From: Alkalibacterium putridalgicola
GTDB lineage: Bacteria; Bacillota; Bacilli; Lactobacillales; Carnobacteriaceae_A
Direction: 5' to 3'
NCBI RefSeq assembly: GCF_900109825.1
Contig: NZ_FOBL01000015.1
Location: forward strand, 1 to 63,578
DNA: 63,578 bases
The notes under the pieces were generated by a model. That model did no database searches. It was not told the DNA's origin and saw only the letters and a list, made by a program, of their open reading frames with translations. Both the position numbers and the translations under genes were made by a program. The stretch's first letter is position 1, and each line of letters starts with the position of its first letter. Shown piece after piece: positions 1 through 9,222 of this stretch.

Positions 1-1580
1 GTTAGTGTAAAATAGTTCTCGGTTAGTGATATCATTTCGTTTTCTAGACAAAAAGAAACGAGACCTTTAATCTAGTAGTTACCACACCAGTAGAAAAGAG
101 GCCTCGTTATGAATCATATAATATCACAAATAGTTGAACTCTGGAAGAACGAAGAATCTGTTATTGATATAGAAAATAATTTAAACCTTTGGTTTCAAGG
201 TTGGAATGAATGGTTAATGCAGCATGCCATAGAGAGAATAGATAAAGAACTTTACCAGCAGTATAAACATAAAGGCTGGCATGTAGACAATATTGAACCT
301 CGAACTGTTCAATTTGTATTTGGTAAGATCACTTACTATCGGAGACGACTAAGAAAAGAAGGGAAACCATCTTTTATTGCTTTGGATGAAGCCTTAGGCT
401 TACAAAAGTATAAGCGCTACTCTCCCAACACTCAAAAGGTTATGGCTCAATTGGGGGCTAATATGCCTTATAGACAAGCCAAAAAGTCTCTTCTGATAAG
501 TAGTTCTGTGACAGCTAGCCATTCTACCATTCACCGTGTAACGCAAGAGGTTGGAGAAAAGGTTCAACACTATCTGTCTAAATATAACTATAAATCAAAT
601 CTTCCTAAGACTAAGCGAAAGAAGGTAAAAGCATTATATATTGAAGGTGATGGTTTGCTTGTCAAAGGAAGGCAAGGCGACTCCCCGACCATTCATCGCG
701 TCATCGTACATGAAGGTATTGATAAAAAGAAGCAGAGACATACGCTTATAAACAAAATGGCATTTTCAAGTTTAGATTCTAGTAAAGATGCTTTTAAGCA
801 AGCTGCTCATTACTTAAATCAAGTCTATGACTTGAAAGAGACACTTGTCATCACAAACAGTGATGGAGGAAGTGGATATGAAAAAGATAAATTTGACACT
901 ATCGTTGGCTATTGTCATCGGCATGAACATTTTAGAGATACCTACCACGTCTATCGAAAATTAAAAGAACGTTTATCTTTCGATAAAAAAATGGAAGGAT
1001 TAATGATAAAGGCTGTAAAAAAACATGACTGGTCATTAGTGGAATCCGTTTGTGCAACAGCTGAAAGCAGATTGATAGACATACCAGAAGAAAGCAAAGC
1101 AATACGTAAAGATCAAATTGAAAAACTGAAAAAATATTTGTATAGAAATTGGGAATACATCAAAAGCTTTAAACAACGTGATCTCCCCCTGTCCGATGGG
1201 ACAGGCGTTTGTGAAACTGGACATCGTGTGTATAGTTACCGGACGAAAAGGCAGGGACGTAGTTGGACAAAGTCAGGTGTAGCTAATGTCGTAGCATTAC
1301 TAACAGCAGAACAAAACAGTCTTCTGAAAAAAGCTTTGTCCACAGAAGTTGATTCTATCGTTGAACCGTTAGGTGAAGATCTTAAAGGAGCAGTACGTCA
1401 GGCTTTGAAAAAGCCTCGTTCAACTACACGCACTGTTCAAACTGGGAAGATATCCAACTATGGCCCTGTGAGTAGCTTCATTGGAAAATTAGGCCGGGCA
1501 TTTTCCTAAAAAAGTTAATATAACATACTTTCTGTTTAATTCTACTAGTTAAAGGTTACCGAGAAAAACTTGACGCATAC
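1..1580 (+). mobile_element. ISLre2-family insertion sequence, apparently complete
   Basis: The element is bounded by imperfect inverted repeats at about 1-27 and 1554-1580; 18 of 27 positions match, including a shared TTCTCGGT block. It contains one transposase gene that fills most of its length, as usual for ISLre2-type elements. The left repeat begins at base 1 of the window, so the true left end and the target duplication cannot be checked. The right end lies about 115 bp ahead of the next gene, so the insertion may have changed that gene's upstream region. Confidence 0.75.
109..1509 (+). CDS. ISLre2-family (UPF0236) transposase
   Basis: A 466-residue protein that matches the UPF0236/ISLre2 transposases in overall sequence pattern and length. 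The N-terminal part is rich in charged and aromatic residues, and a central block includes the stretch YIEGDGLLVKG, typical of the family around its first catalytic acidic residue. A later segment, TNSDGGSGYEKDKF, probably carries the second. A basic C-terminal tail follows. The frame is intact, so the enzyme may be active. The start ATG follows an AAAGAGGC ribosome binding site. Base composition is more AT-rich than in the neighbouring chromosomal genes, which fits horizontal arrival. Confidence 0.85.
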   Translation: MNHIISQIVELWKNEESVIDIENNLNLWFQGWNEWLMQHAIERIDKELYQQYKHKGWHVDNIEPRTVQFVFGKITYYRRRLRKEGKPSFIALDEALGLQKYKRYSPNTQKVMAQLGANMPYRQAKKSLLISSSVTASHSTIHRVTQEVGEKVQHYLSKYNYKSNLPKTKRKKVKALYIEGDGLLVKGRQGDSPTIHRVIVHEGIDKKKQRHTLINKMAFSSLDSSKDAFKQAAHYLNQVYDLKETLVITNSDGGSGYEKDKFDTIVGYCHRHEHFRDTYHVYRKLKERLSFDKKMEGLMIKAVKKHDWSLVESVCATAESRLIDIPEESKAIRKDQIEKLKKYLYRNWEYIKSFKQRDLPLSDGTGVCETGHRVYSYRTKRQGRSWTKSGVANVVALLTAEQNSLLKKALSTEVDSIVEPLGEDLKGAVRQALKKPRSTTRTVQTGKISNYGPVSSFIGKLGRAFS

Positions 1581-1595
1581 ATATAAGGTCTATTG

Positions 1596-1625
1596 TTTGA
1601 GCTGAACGCTTACCTTTCCTATAAT
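1596..1625 (+). promoter_or_regulatory. candidate promoter for the stress-protein gene
   Basis: A TATAAT hexamer lies at 1620-1625 with a weak TTTGAG at 1596-1601 (18-bp spacer), just outside the right end of the insertion sequence and about 70 bp ahead of the start codon at 1696. The -35 match is poor, so this is tentative. The IS end could also contribute outward transcription. Confidence 0.3.
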
Positions 1626-1695
1626 GAATATAATAAAGGCTTACATTTTGCTTATAGAGAACTAGACCATTTAAAAAAATTCAAGGAGGCCAAAC

Positions 1696-2331
1696 ATGAA
1701 TAATTTGGATCAGCGTGTTATCGGCAGTTATGAAGATGAAAAGGAAACGAAACGAGTGATTCGTCATTTAATGGATCAGGGGTACAGAAAAGACCAGCTG
1801 ACGATCTACACCAACGAAGAGAAGCATCATCTTTTCTCAGAGGTTGAAAATGTACAAGTAGCTCAACCTGAGCCTGATGCACATGAAAATACCGATACAC
1901 CTGAAGAAGATAAAAACTTCTGGGAATCGATCCGTGATGCCTTTCATGTCAGAGAAGACCATGAATTTGAAGATGCAAGCTATAAATCAGAGAATGATCT
2001 GCTCCACCCCTATCGCGATGACTTGAAAAATGGCCGCTATATCGTAGCTGTTGATGATTCCACTAGACGTCCCGGGGATAGTGAAACAGCTTCGGATAAA
2101 GAAGTCACCTCTGCTCCGAATCCTCAAATGGAAACGTTAGGTACAACAGCCGGTTTCCCCAATGAGGGTTCTGTTCAGGGTATGGGCGACGGCGGACAGC
2201 CACCTGTCGAACCACATTCTGAAGACGGCACGCCACCGGAGCTGGAAGATACCGCTGCTGCTGCCGATGAAAGAGAAGCAACAGAAGATCGACTCAGACA
2301 GGAGGGACGTGAAAATCGTCCGAAAAAATAA
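1696..2331 (+). CDS. general stress protein, YflT-domain (GSP17M-like)
   Basis: A 211-residue soluble protein. Residues about 5-110 resemble the YflT / general stress protein 17M domain: an opening VIGSYEDEKETKRVIRHLMDQGY, a beta-strand with TIYTN, and a later strand YIVAVDD. The last hundred residues are hydrophilic, rich in Glu, Pro, Gly and Asp, and look disordered. In Bacillus, proteins with this domain belong to the SigB general stress regulon, but their biochemical role is unknown. AAGGAGG precedes the ATG by about 8 nt. It is a single-gene unit followed by its own terminator. Confidence 0.75.
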   Translation: MNNLDQRVIGSYEDEKETKRVIRHLMDQGYRKDQLTIYTNEEKHHLFSEVENVQVAQPEPDAHENTDTPEEDKNFWESIRDAFHVREDHEFEDASYKSENDLLHPYRDDLKNGRYIVAVDDSTRRPGDSETASDKEVTSAPNPQMETLGTTAGFPNEGSVQGMGDGGQPPVEPHSEDGTPPELEDTAAAADEREATEDRLRQEGRENRPKK

Positions 2332-2346
2332 AAATTAAAATCAGTG

Positions 2347-2389
2347 ATGTGGAAAGACTCGATTTACCCGGGTCTTTCCACATTTTTTC
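2347..2389 (+). terminator. rho-independent terminator after the stress-protein gene
   Basis: Stem TGTGGAAAGAC / GTCTTTCCACA around a GC-rich loop, followed by a run of six T. It begins about 16 nt after the stop codon at 2331. Confidence 0.85.
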
Positions 2390-2522
2390 TTTGGTGGTGC
2401 TGAGTTTGCGCTAGTGTAATTCGTTCTGCTTGGTTATTTTATAGACTCCCAGCAGCTTTCCCTCTTAACTATCGTTTTCAGCAAAACAATGGTTTCAGTT
2501 CTCTTTAATAGCCACGACAGTC

Positions 2523-2553
2523 GAAAAAGGTTGAGACAGCGGTCTCAACCTTT
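2523..2553 (-). terminator. terminator of purR
   Basis: Perfect stem AAAGGTTGAGAC / GTCTCAACCTTT with a T-run on the minus strand. It sits about 18 nt beyond the purR stop codon. The bases on the plus side are also partly T-rich, so it may act in both directions. Confidence 0.85.
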
Positions 2554-2570
2554 CCTTATTGAAGCATGCT

Positions 2571-3398
2571 TTAATCTAGTGAAGACAAAAAGTTTCCGGC
2601 AGAAACTTCGATCGTACGATCTTCTGTATTGACGCTATCCACTTTCAGGAGTGCCGTATAATCCTTGACGGACCGTTCGCCTCTAAAAATGTTTTCTGCG
2701 ATGACGGTGGCTCCCACAACTTCTGAATTAAACTCTTCGATCAGACTGATCATACCGTTGATCGTCCCGCCACCTTTAAGAAAGTCGTCTACGATGACAA
2801 CTTTTGAGCCCATATCCAGGCTGCGTCTGGATAACTCCATTTTTTCTACCCGATCAAATGAAGAACCCGAAACATAATTGATACTTACGGTAGACCCTTC
2901 TGTTACTTTTGAATCCCGTCGCACGATCACGAACGGCACATTCAGATAAAATGCAACAGACTGGGCGATAGGAACACCTTTGGTCGCTACAGTCATCACG
3001 CTGTTGACTTCGGTCCCCATGTACTGAGAGGCAATCGCTCGACCGATTCGTCTCAGCCATTTCGGGTCACCCATCATATCTGACAAATAGACATATCCCC
3101 CAGGCAGAAGGCGTTTGGAATGATTCAGTTCTTCGATCAGATCATTTACGAAAGCTTCGATATCTTTCTTATTCATTTTCGGGATATACTTCACACCACC
3201 GGCAGCACCGGGAACAGTCTCCAGGAAACCTATGCCTCTTTCTGCAAAAGTGTTTTTAACGATCGTTAAGTCTTCACTGATGCTGGATTTTGCAGATTCA
3301 TACTTCTTTGAAAATAATGTCAAAGGAATCAGGGTATGCGGATGCTCCAGCAGATAATGAGTCATGTCGATCAGTCGCTCACTTCGTTTCGTTTTCAA
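2571..3398 (-). CDS. purR: purine operon repressor PurR
   Basis: A 275-residue protein of the Gram-positive PurR family: an N-terminal winged-helix DNA-binding domain (about residues 1-75) joined to a type I phosphoribosyltransferase fold. The PRPP-binding loop VVIVDDFLKGGGT is intact near residue 205. In Bacillus and lactococci these proteins control purine synthesis and salvage genes in response to PRPP. The start is TTG, placed 7 nt after a good GAGGTG site. In Bacillus subtilis purR directly follows ispE; here ispE lies more than 8 kb away, with znuACB, a cyclase gene and pyc in between. Confidence 0.93.
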   Translation of the reverse strand: MKTKRSERLIDMTHYLLEHPHTLIPLTLFSKKYESAKSSISEDLTIVKNTFAERGIGFLETVPGAAGGVKYIPKMNKKDIEAFVNDLIEELNHSKRLLPGGYVYLSDMMGDPKWLRRIGRAIASQYMGTEVNSVMTVATKGVPIAQSVAFYLNVPFVIVRRDSKVTEGSTVSINYVSGSSFDRVEKMELSRRSLDMGSKVVIVDDFLKGGGTINGMISLIEEFNSEVVGATVIAENIFRGERSVKDYTALLKVDSVNTEDRTIEVSAGNFLSSLD

Positions 3399-3602
3399 TT
3401 ATAAACACCTCTTTTTTTATGTAGCTCTTATTTCTGTGATACTTATTCTACCGTTTTTATTCGTTAATTAATAGTCATTCTTCTTATTTCATCTGATATT
3501 GTTCGTATTTAGCTGTAAATCTTACTGGATATTCCGAATCCATCTCACTGGTGGTCACACCGCTCGGGCAGGCAATAAATTTTATTGGCATAGCAATAAG
3601 CT

Positions 3603-4112
3603 GATATTCAGTTCACTCACGGAAACGCTTGACTGAGTACTGCTAATGTTCCCTGCATTCGACGTACTCGCGGACAAAACTGCTTGAGTAATGCTAATGT
3701 TGCCTTCATTCGGCGTACCCACGGACAAAAACTCCTTGAGCACTGCTAATGTTGCCTTCATTCGGCGTACCCACGGACAATACTCCTTGAGCACTGCTAA
3801 TGTTGCCTTCATTCGACGCACTCACGTACAAAATTCCTTGAGTACTGCTAATGAGGCCTGCATTCGACGTACTGACCGACAAAACCGCTTGAGTACTGCT
3901 AATGCTGCCTTCATTCGACGCACTCACGGCCAAAGCTGCTTGAATAATGCTAATGACGTTCTCATTCGACGTACCCACGGACAAAATGGTCTTCAGTACT
4001 GCCAATGTTGCCTTCATTCGGCGTACTCACGGCCAAAGCTGCTTGAGTAATGCTATTGACGTTCTCATTCGACGTTCTGACCGGCAAAACCGCTTGAGTA
4101 CTGTTAATAGTT
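3603..4112. repeat. array A: ten 51-bp hairpin-plus-linker units
   Basis: A core TGCTAATG (with small changes) recurs at 3641, 3692, 3744, 3795, 3846, 3897, 3948, 4000, 4051 and 4102, so the period is 51 or 52 bp. Each unit is an imperfect inverted repeat of about 35 nt, with outer arms GAGTAC and GTACTC (best at 3635-3669), followed by a linker resembling ACGGACAAAACTGCTT. A degenerate half unit precedes the first. The array fills the 870-bp gap between pyc and purR. Because 51 is divisible by three, several frames stay open on both strands; these are not genes. Function unknown. Confidence 0.9.
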
Positions 4113-4153
4113 GAACTAAAGTAAAAACAGGATAACTCGATCAAATAAGGTCT

Positions 4154-4175
4154 GGATCAGGCTGCAGCCTGATCC
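4154..4175. repeat. perfect 22-bp palindrome beside array A
   Basis: GGATCAGGCTG followed by its exact reverse complement, with no loop. It is flanked by an outer pair AAGGTCT (4147-4153) and AGACCTT (4188-4194). There is no T-run, so it is not a typical terminator. It lies between the end of array A and the pyc terminator. It could be a protein-binding site or a cruciform; nothing in the sequence decides this. Confidence 0.7.
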
Positions 4176-4234
4176 CACCTATCTGAAAGACCTTAGAATG
4201 AACAGATGACTGATTTCAGTAATTCATATCAGAT

Positions 4235-4266
4235 AAAAAGTCTGCGCTTTATTCGCGCAGACTTTT
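4235..4266 (-). terminator. terminator of pyc
   Basis: Perfect 12-bp stem AAAAGTCTGCGC / GCGCAGACTTTT with a short loop and flanking A/T tracts. It begins 3 nt past the pyc stop codon. Confidence 0.9.
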
Positions 4267-4268
4267 CC

Positions 4269-7200
4269 TTATTTTGTTTCGATTTCAACAAGCAGATCAT
4301 TGGTTTGTATCGTGTCGCCTTCTTTGACAAAGAGACGCTCGACTTTCCCGGCGATACCGGAACGGATCGTCGTTTCCATTTTCATGGCTTCTGTTATGAC
4401 GATCGGATCACCTTTATCAACCTTATCACCACGATTAACCAGTACTTGAAGTACAGAACCGGGCATGGTAGCGCCGACGTGACCTTTGTTTGTCGGCTCA
4501 GCCTTTTTACGGACCGCTTTCGTATTCGTCACGTTTTTATCTTTGACTTCGATCTGCCTTCCCTGTCCGTTAAGCTCGAAATACAGGACACGGTTTCCTT
4601 CCAGATCGGGATCGCCGATTTGATTCAGTTTAATGATCAGTGTTTTCCCTTTTTCCAGGGTCACTTCCACCTGTTCACCCATTCGCATGCCGTAGAAGAA
4701 TGTCGGCGTATCGAATTTGGTGACTTCACCGTACATATTGTAGAAGAATGTATAGTCCAGGAAGACCTGCGGATACATGATATAGCCCATAACTTCTTCT
4801 TCCGTCGGTTCACGGTCCAGGTGTTCGCTTAATTCTTTTCTCACTTCATTAAAATCAAGCGGTTCTTTATATTCGCCAGGTCTTTTTTCTAAAGGTTTAT
4901 CCCCATTCAGAACCAGTTTCTGAAGTTTCTCAGGGAAGCCGCCTTCGGGCTGACCCAGTTCACCTTTGAAGAAACGCACGACTGATGTCGGGAAGTCCAG
5001 GTCCTCACCTTTTTCATAAACCTCTTCTTCCGTCAGTTCATTCTGGATCATATAAAGAGCCATATCACCAACGACTTTAGAAGAAGGCGTGACTTTTACG
5101 ATATCTCCAAACATGCGGTTGACCACAGCATACATTTCTTTGATATCGTCCCACTGATCTTCAAGACCAACCCCCTTGGCCTGCTGTTTCAGGTTTGTGT
5201 ACTGGCCGCCAGGCATCTGGTGCGTGTAGACTTCCGTTGAAGCCGCCGGCATACCTTCTTCAAAATCAGCATAGTACTTACGTATATCTTCCCAGTAGTG
5301 ATTCAGCTGTTCCACATTCTTGATGTTATATTTGGGCGCATGCGTGGTGCCTTCCAGCGCATAGTACAGACTTCCCATACTTGGCTGACTGGTTTTTCCA
5401 CTCAAGGCACTTTGAGCCACATCTACGATATCCACACCTGCCCGGATCGCTGCACCGTAAGTGTAAATACCATTCCCACTGGTGTCATGCATATGGAGGT
5501 GAATGGGGATAGAAACAGTTTCTTTCAATTCCCCGATCAGGCGGTAAGCGGCATGCGGTTTAAGCAAACCGGCCATATCTTTGATCGCCAGGATGTGTGC
5601 GCCTGTTGCTTCAAGCTCTTTCGCCATGCGTTTGTAGTAGTTCATCGTGTATTTTGTCTGAGACGGGTCAAGAAGATCCCCGGTATAGCAGATCGTTGCT
5701 TCGGCTATCTTGTTGTTGTCTCTGACATACTGGATGCTTTTCTCCATTTGCGGGATCCAGTTCAAGCTATCGAAGATACGGAACACATCGATCCCATTTT
5801 CTGCAGCCAGTCGGATGAATTCTTCCAGCACGTTGTCCGGATAATTGTCATAACCGACGGCATTGGATCCGCGGAACAGCATCTGAAAGAGTGTATTCGG
5901 CATTTTCTCCCGCAGCTTTCTCAAACGTATCCATGGGTCTTCAGTCAGGAAGCGGTAGGCCACATCGAAAGTGGCACCTCCCCACATCTCTACAGAGAAT
6001 AGTTCAGGAATGGCTTTCTCCGTTTCTTCCGCGATCGCCAGCATGTCATGTGTACGCATACGGGTGGCCAGAAGACTCTGATGTGCATCACGCAGAGTCG
6101 TATCTGTCAGAAGGACTGAATCCTGTGCTTTGACCCATTCCGATACTTTTTCCGGTCCTTCTTTATCCAGGATATGTTTAGGATAAACCAGCTCTTTTGA
6201 AGGCTGGATGATTTTTTTAGGCATTCTTGGTTCTTTAAATGCGCGTTTCTCTATTTTACCTATGCCTGGGAATCCGTTGACCGTCACGTTGCCGATATAT
6301 TTCAGGGTCTTGTTGCCTCGGTCTCTGATTTTAGGGTATTCAAACAGTTCCGGTGTCTCATCGATGAAACGGGTCGTCACTTTCCCACTTCGGAAAGTCG
6401 GATGTTTCAGAACATTGATAAGAAACGGAATATTCGTTACAACACCACGGATGCGGAATTCGATCAGGGCACGGGTCATTTTCTGTACCGCTTGTTTATA
6501 ATCCAGGCCTTCTGTCGACAGTTTGACAAGGAGCGAGTCAAAGAACGGCGTGACTACAGAACCCTGAAAACCGTTTCCGGCGTCCAGACGTATACCGAAT
6601 CCCCCCGGCGAGCGGTAGGTATTGATTTTTCCTGTATCCGGCAGGAAACCGTTGGCCGGATCTTCAGTGGTGATGCGGCACTGGATAGCTGCGCCTTTCA
6701 GTTTAATGTCTTCCTGTTTAGGTATCCCGATATCTTTATGCAGATCCTGGCCTTGTGCGATCAGGATCTGAGTCTGAACGATATCTATGCCTGTCACCAT
6801 TTCAGTGATGGTATGCTCGACCTGCACACGGGGATTGACTTCAATAAAGTAGAATGCGTCATTTTCCAGCAGGAATTCTACCGTTCCAGCATTCACATAA
6901 CCGACATGTTCCATCAGCTTAACAGCTGTCTGACACAGTTCTTCTCTTAATGCGGGATCCAAGTCCACACATGGGGCAACTTCAACGACTTTCTGATGGC
7001 GTCTCTGGACCGAACAGTCTCTTTCAAACAAGTGGATAATGTTGCCGTGACTGTCACCAAAGATCTGCACTTCGATGTGTTTCGGATTAGCGATATATTT
7101 TTCGATATAGATATCATCCTGACCAAAGGCCGCTTTTGCTTCACTTTTGGCTCTTTCAAATCCTTCAGCTGCTTCGACTTCATTGTTTGCAACACGCATG

Positions 7201-7700
7201 CCGCGTCCGCCGCCGCCCATTGCCGCTTTCATCATGATCGGGTAACCATATGTTTCTCCAAATGAAAGGACAGCTTTCACGTCATCGACAGGTCCGTCAG
7301 TTCCTGGAACAGTCGGGATACCGGCTTCCTTTGCTACAGTTTTCGCTTTGATTTTGTCTCCGAATATGTCTAAATGATGTGTGTCCGGACCGATAAAGGT
7401 CAGACCTTCTGCTTCGCATCGCTCAGCAAATTCCAGATTTTCAGAAAGAAAGCCGTAACCCGGATGAATCGCATCCGCTCCTGCCTCCTTGGCCACTTGA
7501 ATGATGCTTTCACTGTCCAGATATGCTTCGATCGGTTTTTTACCTTTGCCTACGAGATAAGCTTCATCAGCTTTGAAACGGTGTACGCTTGCTTCATCTT
7601 CCAGTGCATAGATGCCCACTGTATCGATATTCAGTTCAGCCAGTGCTCTGAAGATGCGGATAGCTATTTCACCTCTATTGGCGACTAATACTTTTTTCAT
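4269..7700 (-). CDS. pyc: pyruvate carboxylase
   Basis: A 1143-residue biotin enzyme that makes oxaloacetate from pyruvate, bicarbonate and ATP in the cytoplasm. All three parts are present: a biotin carboxylase domain (residues 1 to about 450, opening KVLVANRGEIAIRIFRA, with the ATP-grasp glycine-rich loop GGGGRGMR), a carboxyltransferase barrel starting near residue 530 (LLTDTTLRDAHQSL), and a C-terminal biotinyl domain whose acceptor lysine is in EAMKMET. The length equals that of other single-chain enzymes. GAGGTG precedes the ATG. In a glucuronide- and glycerol-using fermenter it would feed aspartate synthesis and gluconeogenesis. It has its own terminator and is probably monocistronic. 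Confidence 0.96.
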   Translation of the reverse strand: MKKVLVANRGEIAIRIFRALAELNIDTVGIYALEDEASVHRFKADEAYLVGKGKKPIEAYLDSESIIQVAKEAGADAIHPGYGFLSENLEFAERCEAEGLTFIGPDTHHLDIFGDKIKAKTVAKEAGIPTVPGTDGPVDDVKAVLSFGETYGYPIMMKAAMGGGGRGMRVANNEVEAAEGFERAKSEAKAAFGQDDIYIEKYIANPKHIEVQIFGDSHGNIIHLFERDCSVQRRHQKVVEVAPCVDLDPALREELCQTAVKLMEHVGYVNAGTVEFLLENDAFYFIEVNPRVQVEHTITEMVTGIDIVQTQILIAQGQDLHKDIGIPKQEDIKLKGAAIQCRITTEDPANGFLPDTGKINTYRSPGGFGIRLDAGNGFQGSVVTPFFDSLLVKLSTEGLDYKQAVQKMTRALIEFRIRGVVTNIPFLINVLKHPTFRSGKVTTRFIDETPELFEYPKIRDRGNKTLKYIGNVTVNGFPGIGKIEKRAFKEPRMPKKIIQPSKELVYPKHILDKEGPEKVSEWVKAQDSVLLTDTTLRDAHQSLLATRMRTHDMLAIAEETEKAIPELFSVEMWGGATFDVAYRFLTEDPWIRLRKLREKMPNTLFQMLFRGSNAVGYDNYPDNVLEEFIRLAAENGIDVFRIFDSLNWIPQMEKSIQYVRDNNKIAEATICYTGDLLDPSQTKYTMNYYKRMAKELEATGAHILAIKDMAGLLKPHAAYRLIGELKETVSIPIHLHMHDTSGNGIYTYGAAIRAGVDIVDVAQSALSGKTSQPSMGSLYYALEGTTHAPKYNIKNVEQLNHYWEDIRKYYADFEEGMPAASTEVYTHQMPGGQYTNLKQQAKGVGLEDQWDDIKEMYAVVNRMFGDIVKVTPSSKVVGDMALYMIQNELTEEEVYEKGEDLDFPTSVVRFFKGELGQPEGGFPEKLQKLVLNGDKPLEKRPGEYKEPLDFNEVRKELSEHLDREPTEEEVMGYIMYPQVFLDYTFFYNMYGEVTKFDTPTFFYGMRMGEQVEVTLEKGKTLIIKLNQIGDPDLEGNRVLYFELNGQGRQIEVKDKNVTNTKAVRKKAEPTNKGHVGATMPGSVLQVLVNRGDKVDKGDPIVITEAMKMETTIRSGIAGKVERLFVKEGDTIQTNDLLVEIETK

Positions 7701-7789
7701 CCAATTTTCACCTCGTCCTTATTTATATGAATATTCTATCATCATTTTCTAAGCTTACACCTTATTTTACCAGAGTTTCAGCCTAAATA

Positions 7790-7827
7790 AAAAAGAATTT
7801 AAAAAGAATGCTTATCCGCACTCTTTT
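7790..7827 (-). terminator. terminator of the GGDEF gene
   Basis: Stem AAAAGAGTGC / GCATTCTTTT (one G-U pair) followed on the minus strand by a T-rich tract. It lies between the stop codon of the cyclase gene and the start of pyc, separating their transcripts. Confidence 0.65.
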
Positions 7828-7850
7828 TTCACCCTTTATTTTCTTTCAAT

Positions 7851-8927
7851 TTATACACTGACTCTGTTTCTCCCGTCATTCTTGGACTTGTAGAGAAGCA
7901 CATCAGCCATTTCGATCATATCTGACAGATGGTTGATCGTTTCCGGATAAACCGTCACGCCTAGTGATACGGTTACTGGGATACTGACTAAATTATGGGT
8001 AATGAAATGATGCTGTTCCACTTTCATTCTTATAGACTCAGCTAGTCTAACAGCCTCCGCTTTATCACTCTTTGGTAGAACGACAGCAAATTCTTCTCCA
8101 CCTTTTCTAAAGGCTATTCCTCTTTTTCCAATGACCTCTTCCAGAATGTGTCCAAGCTCTACCAGTACATAATCGCCAGCAGAATGACCATAGGCATCGT
8201 TGGTCTGTTTAAAATGATCGATATCAAGGAGAATGAGGGCACAGGATTCCTGATTTACTTGCGCATCCTGCGAGACTTTTCCCCAGAAATCTTCAAAGCG
8301 TCTGACATTGCTCAAACCCGTTAGAAAATCCGTCGAAGATTCGATCTGATACTTATTAAAAAGGTATTCCGAATTCCTGATGTAATTGACAAGATAAACA
8401 GCGGACATCCCGGCTAATGTTGAGATCACCCAGAACAGCAGTGTAAGAGGCGCCAGATTTATTCCATCAGTCAGGTAAATAAGAAAAACTGTCACAACAC
8501 TATTGGAATACAGGGTGAAGAACAGCCCTTTTTTCAACATGCTTTCTTCATTTTTTAAAATTTGGTCCAAAACGATATAACCTGCTAAGAGCACCATTGC
8601 CATATGGATTGCATAAACAGCCGATCGCCCTGTACCGATCTGAAACCGGCTTAAAGCAATAATGAGACTGCTGATCAGAGCTGGCCGTTTCCCCACAAAG
8701 AGTACCAGCAGCATGATTGGCACATACCTGAAATCTAAAATCGTATTTGAAGTGACACGAATAGAAAAAGACATCAGGAGGTAGCCCATCAGCCCTCCGC
8801 ATAGTCCATCAATCGTTAGCGACAGCCCTGGTATGGAAGATTTTTTGTGACTTTTCCACCTGACCTGCATGTAGATAAAAATCAGCGAAATAACGATTGA
8901 AAAATTGATAAATAAATCCCGACCCAT
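7851..8927 (-). CDS. membrane-bound diguanylate cyclase (GGDEF)
   Basis: The first 190 or so residues contain five or six hydrophobic segments resembling the 5TM-5TMR-LYT sensor region. A GGDEF domain follows (from about STDFLTGLSNVRRF). The active-site loop is RKGGEEF, a functional form of the motif, and the metal-binding DIDHFKQTND is present, so it should make cyclic di-GMP from GTP. The inhibitory RxxD site normally five residues ahead of the loop is absent. Two starts compete: an ATG at 8948 with a modest AGGA, and the ATG at 8927 with the stronger AGAAGGGG; I prefer the latter. Signal and targets are unknown. Confidence 0.88.
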   Translation of the reverse strand: MGRDLFINFSIVISLIFIYMQVRWKSHKKSSIPGLSLTIDGLCGGLMGYLLMSFSIRVTSNTILDFRYVPIMLLVLFVGKRPALISSLIIALSRFQIGTGRSAVYAIHMAMVLLAGYIVLDQILKNEESMLKKGLFFTLYSNSVVTVFLIYLTDGINLAPLTLLFWVISTLAGMSAVYLVNYIRNSEYLFNKYQIESSTDFLTGLSNVRRFEDFWGKVSQDAQVNQESCALILLDIDHFKQTNDAYGHSAGDYVLVELGHILEEVIGKRGIAFRKGGEEFAVVLPKSDKAEAVRLAESIRMKVEQHHFITHNLVSIPVTVSLGVTVYPETINHLSDMIEMADVLLYKSKNDGRNRVSV

Positions 8928-9164
8928 CTGATACCCCTTCTCATTCATAAAATCCTATTTAAGTGTGTTGTTTGATTGTGTGGAATTTTTTTACATTATT
9001 AAACATAATAAGAGTGTATCATGTTAGTGGCCTGGAGACAAAATGGCCTTTACTCTGCTTATGTCATTCTGTTCCTTTTTACACGAGTTTTTCCCCTTCT
9101 TCCCTATTATGGCCAGTAAAGGTGATCACTCATCAGCTTTCACGCTCATTCGTGTTTTTAGAAC

Positions 9165-9194
9165 AAAAAAGGCCGGGAACCATCCCCAGCCTTT
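9165..9194 (-). terminator. terminator of the zinc transporter operon
   Basis: Stem AAAGGCTGGG / CCCGGCCTTT (one mismatch) with six T on the minus strand, about 30 nt beyond the znuB stop codon. The 150 bp between it and the cyclase gene hold nothing I can name. Confidence 0.8.
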
Positions 9195-9222
9195 CATCTC
9201 AATTATCTGATTCAACAACCCT

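Noticed and set aside
3603-4112. CRISPR array
   Set aside because: The repeat and the linker are both conserved in array A, units are degenerate, the repeat is a palindrome with imperfect copies, and there are no cas genes in the window.
3582-4144. Several overlapping open frames of 60-120 codons on both strands across array A
   Set aside because: The 51-bp period is a multiple of three, so frames stay open by default; the peptides are repeats without ribosome binding sites or family resemblance.
4206-7688. Long open frames on the plus strand opposite pyc
   Set aside because: They are mirror frames of a conserved, intact gene and have no motifs of their own.
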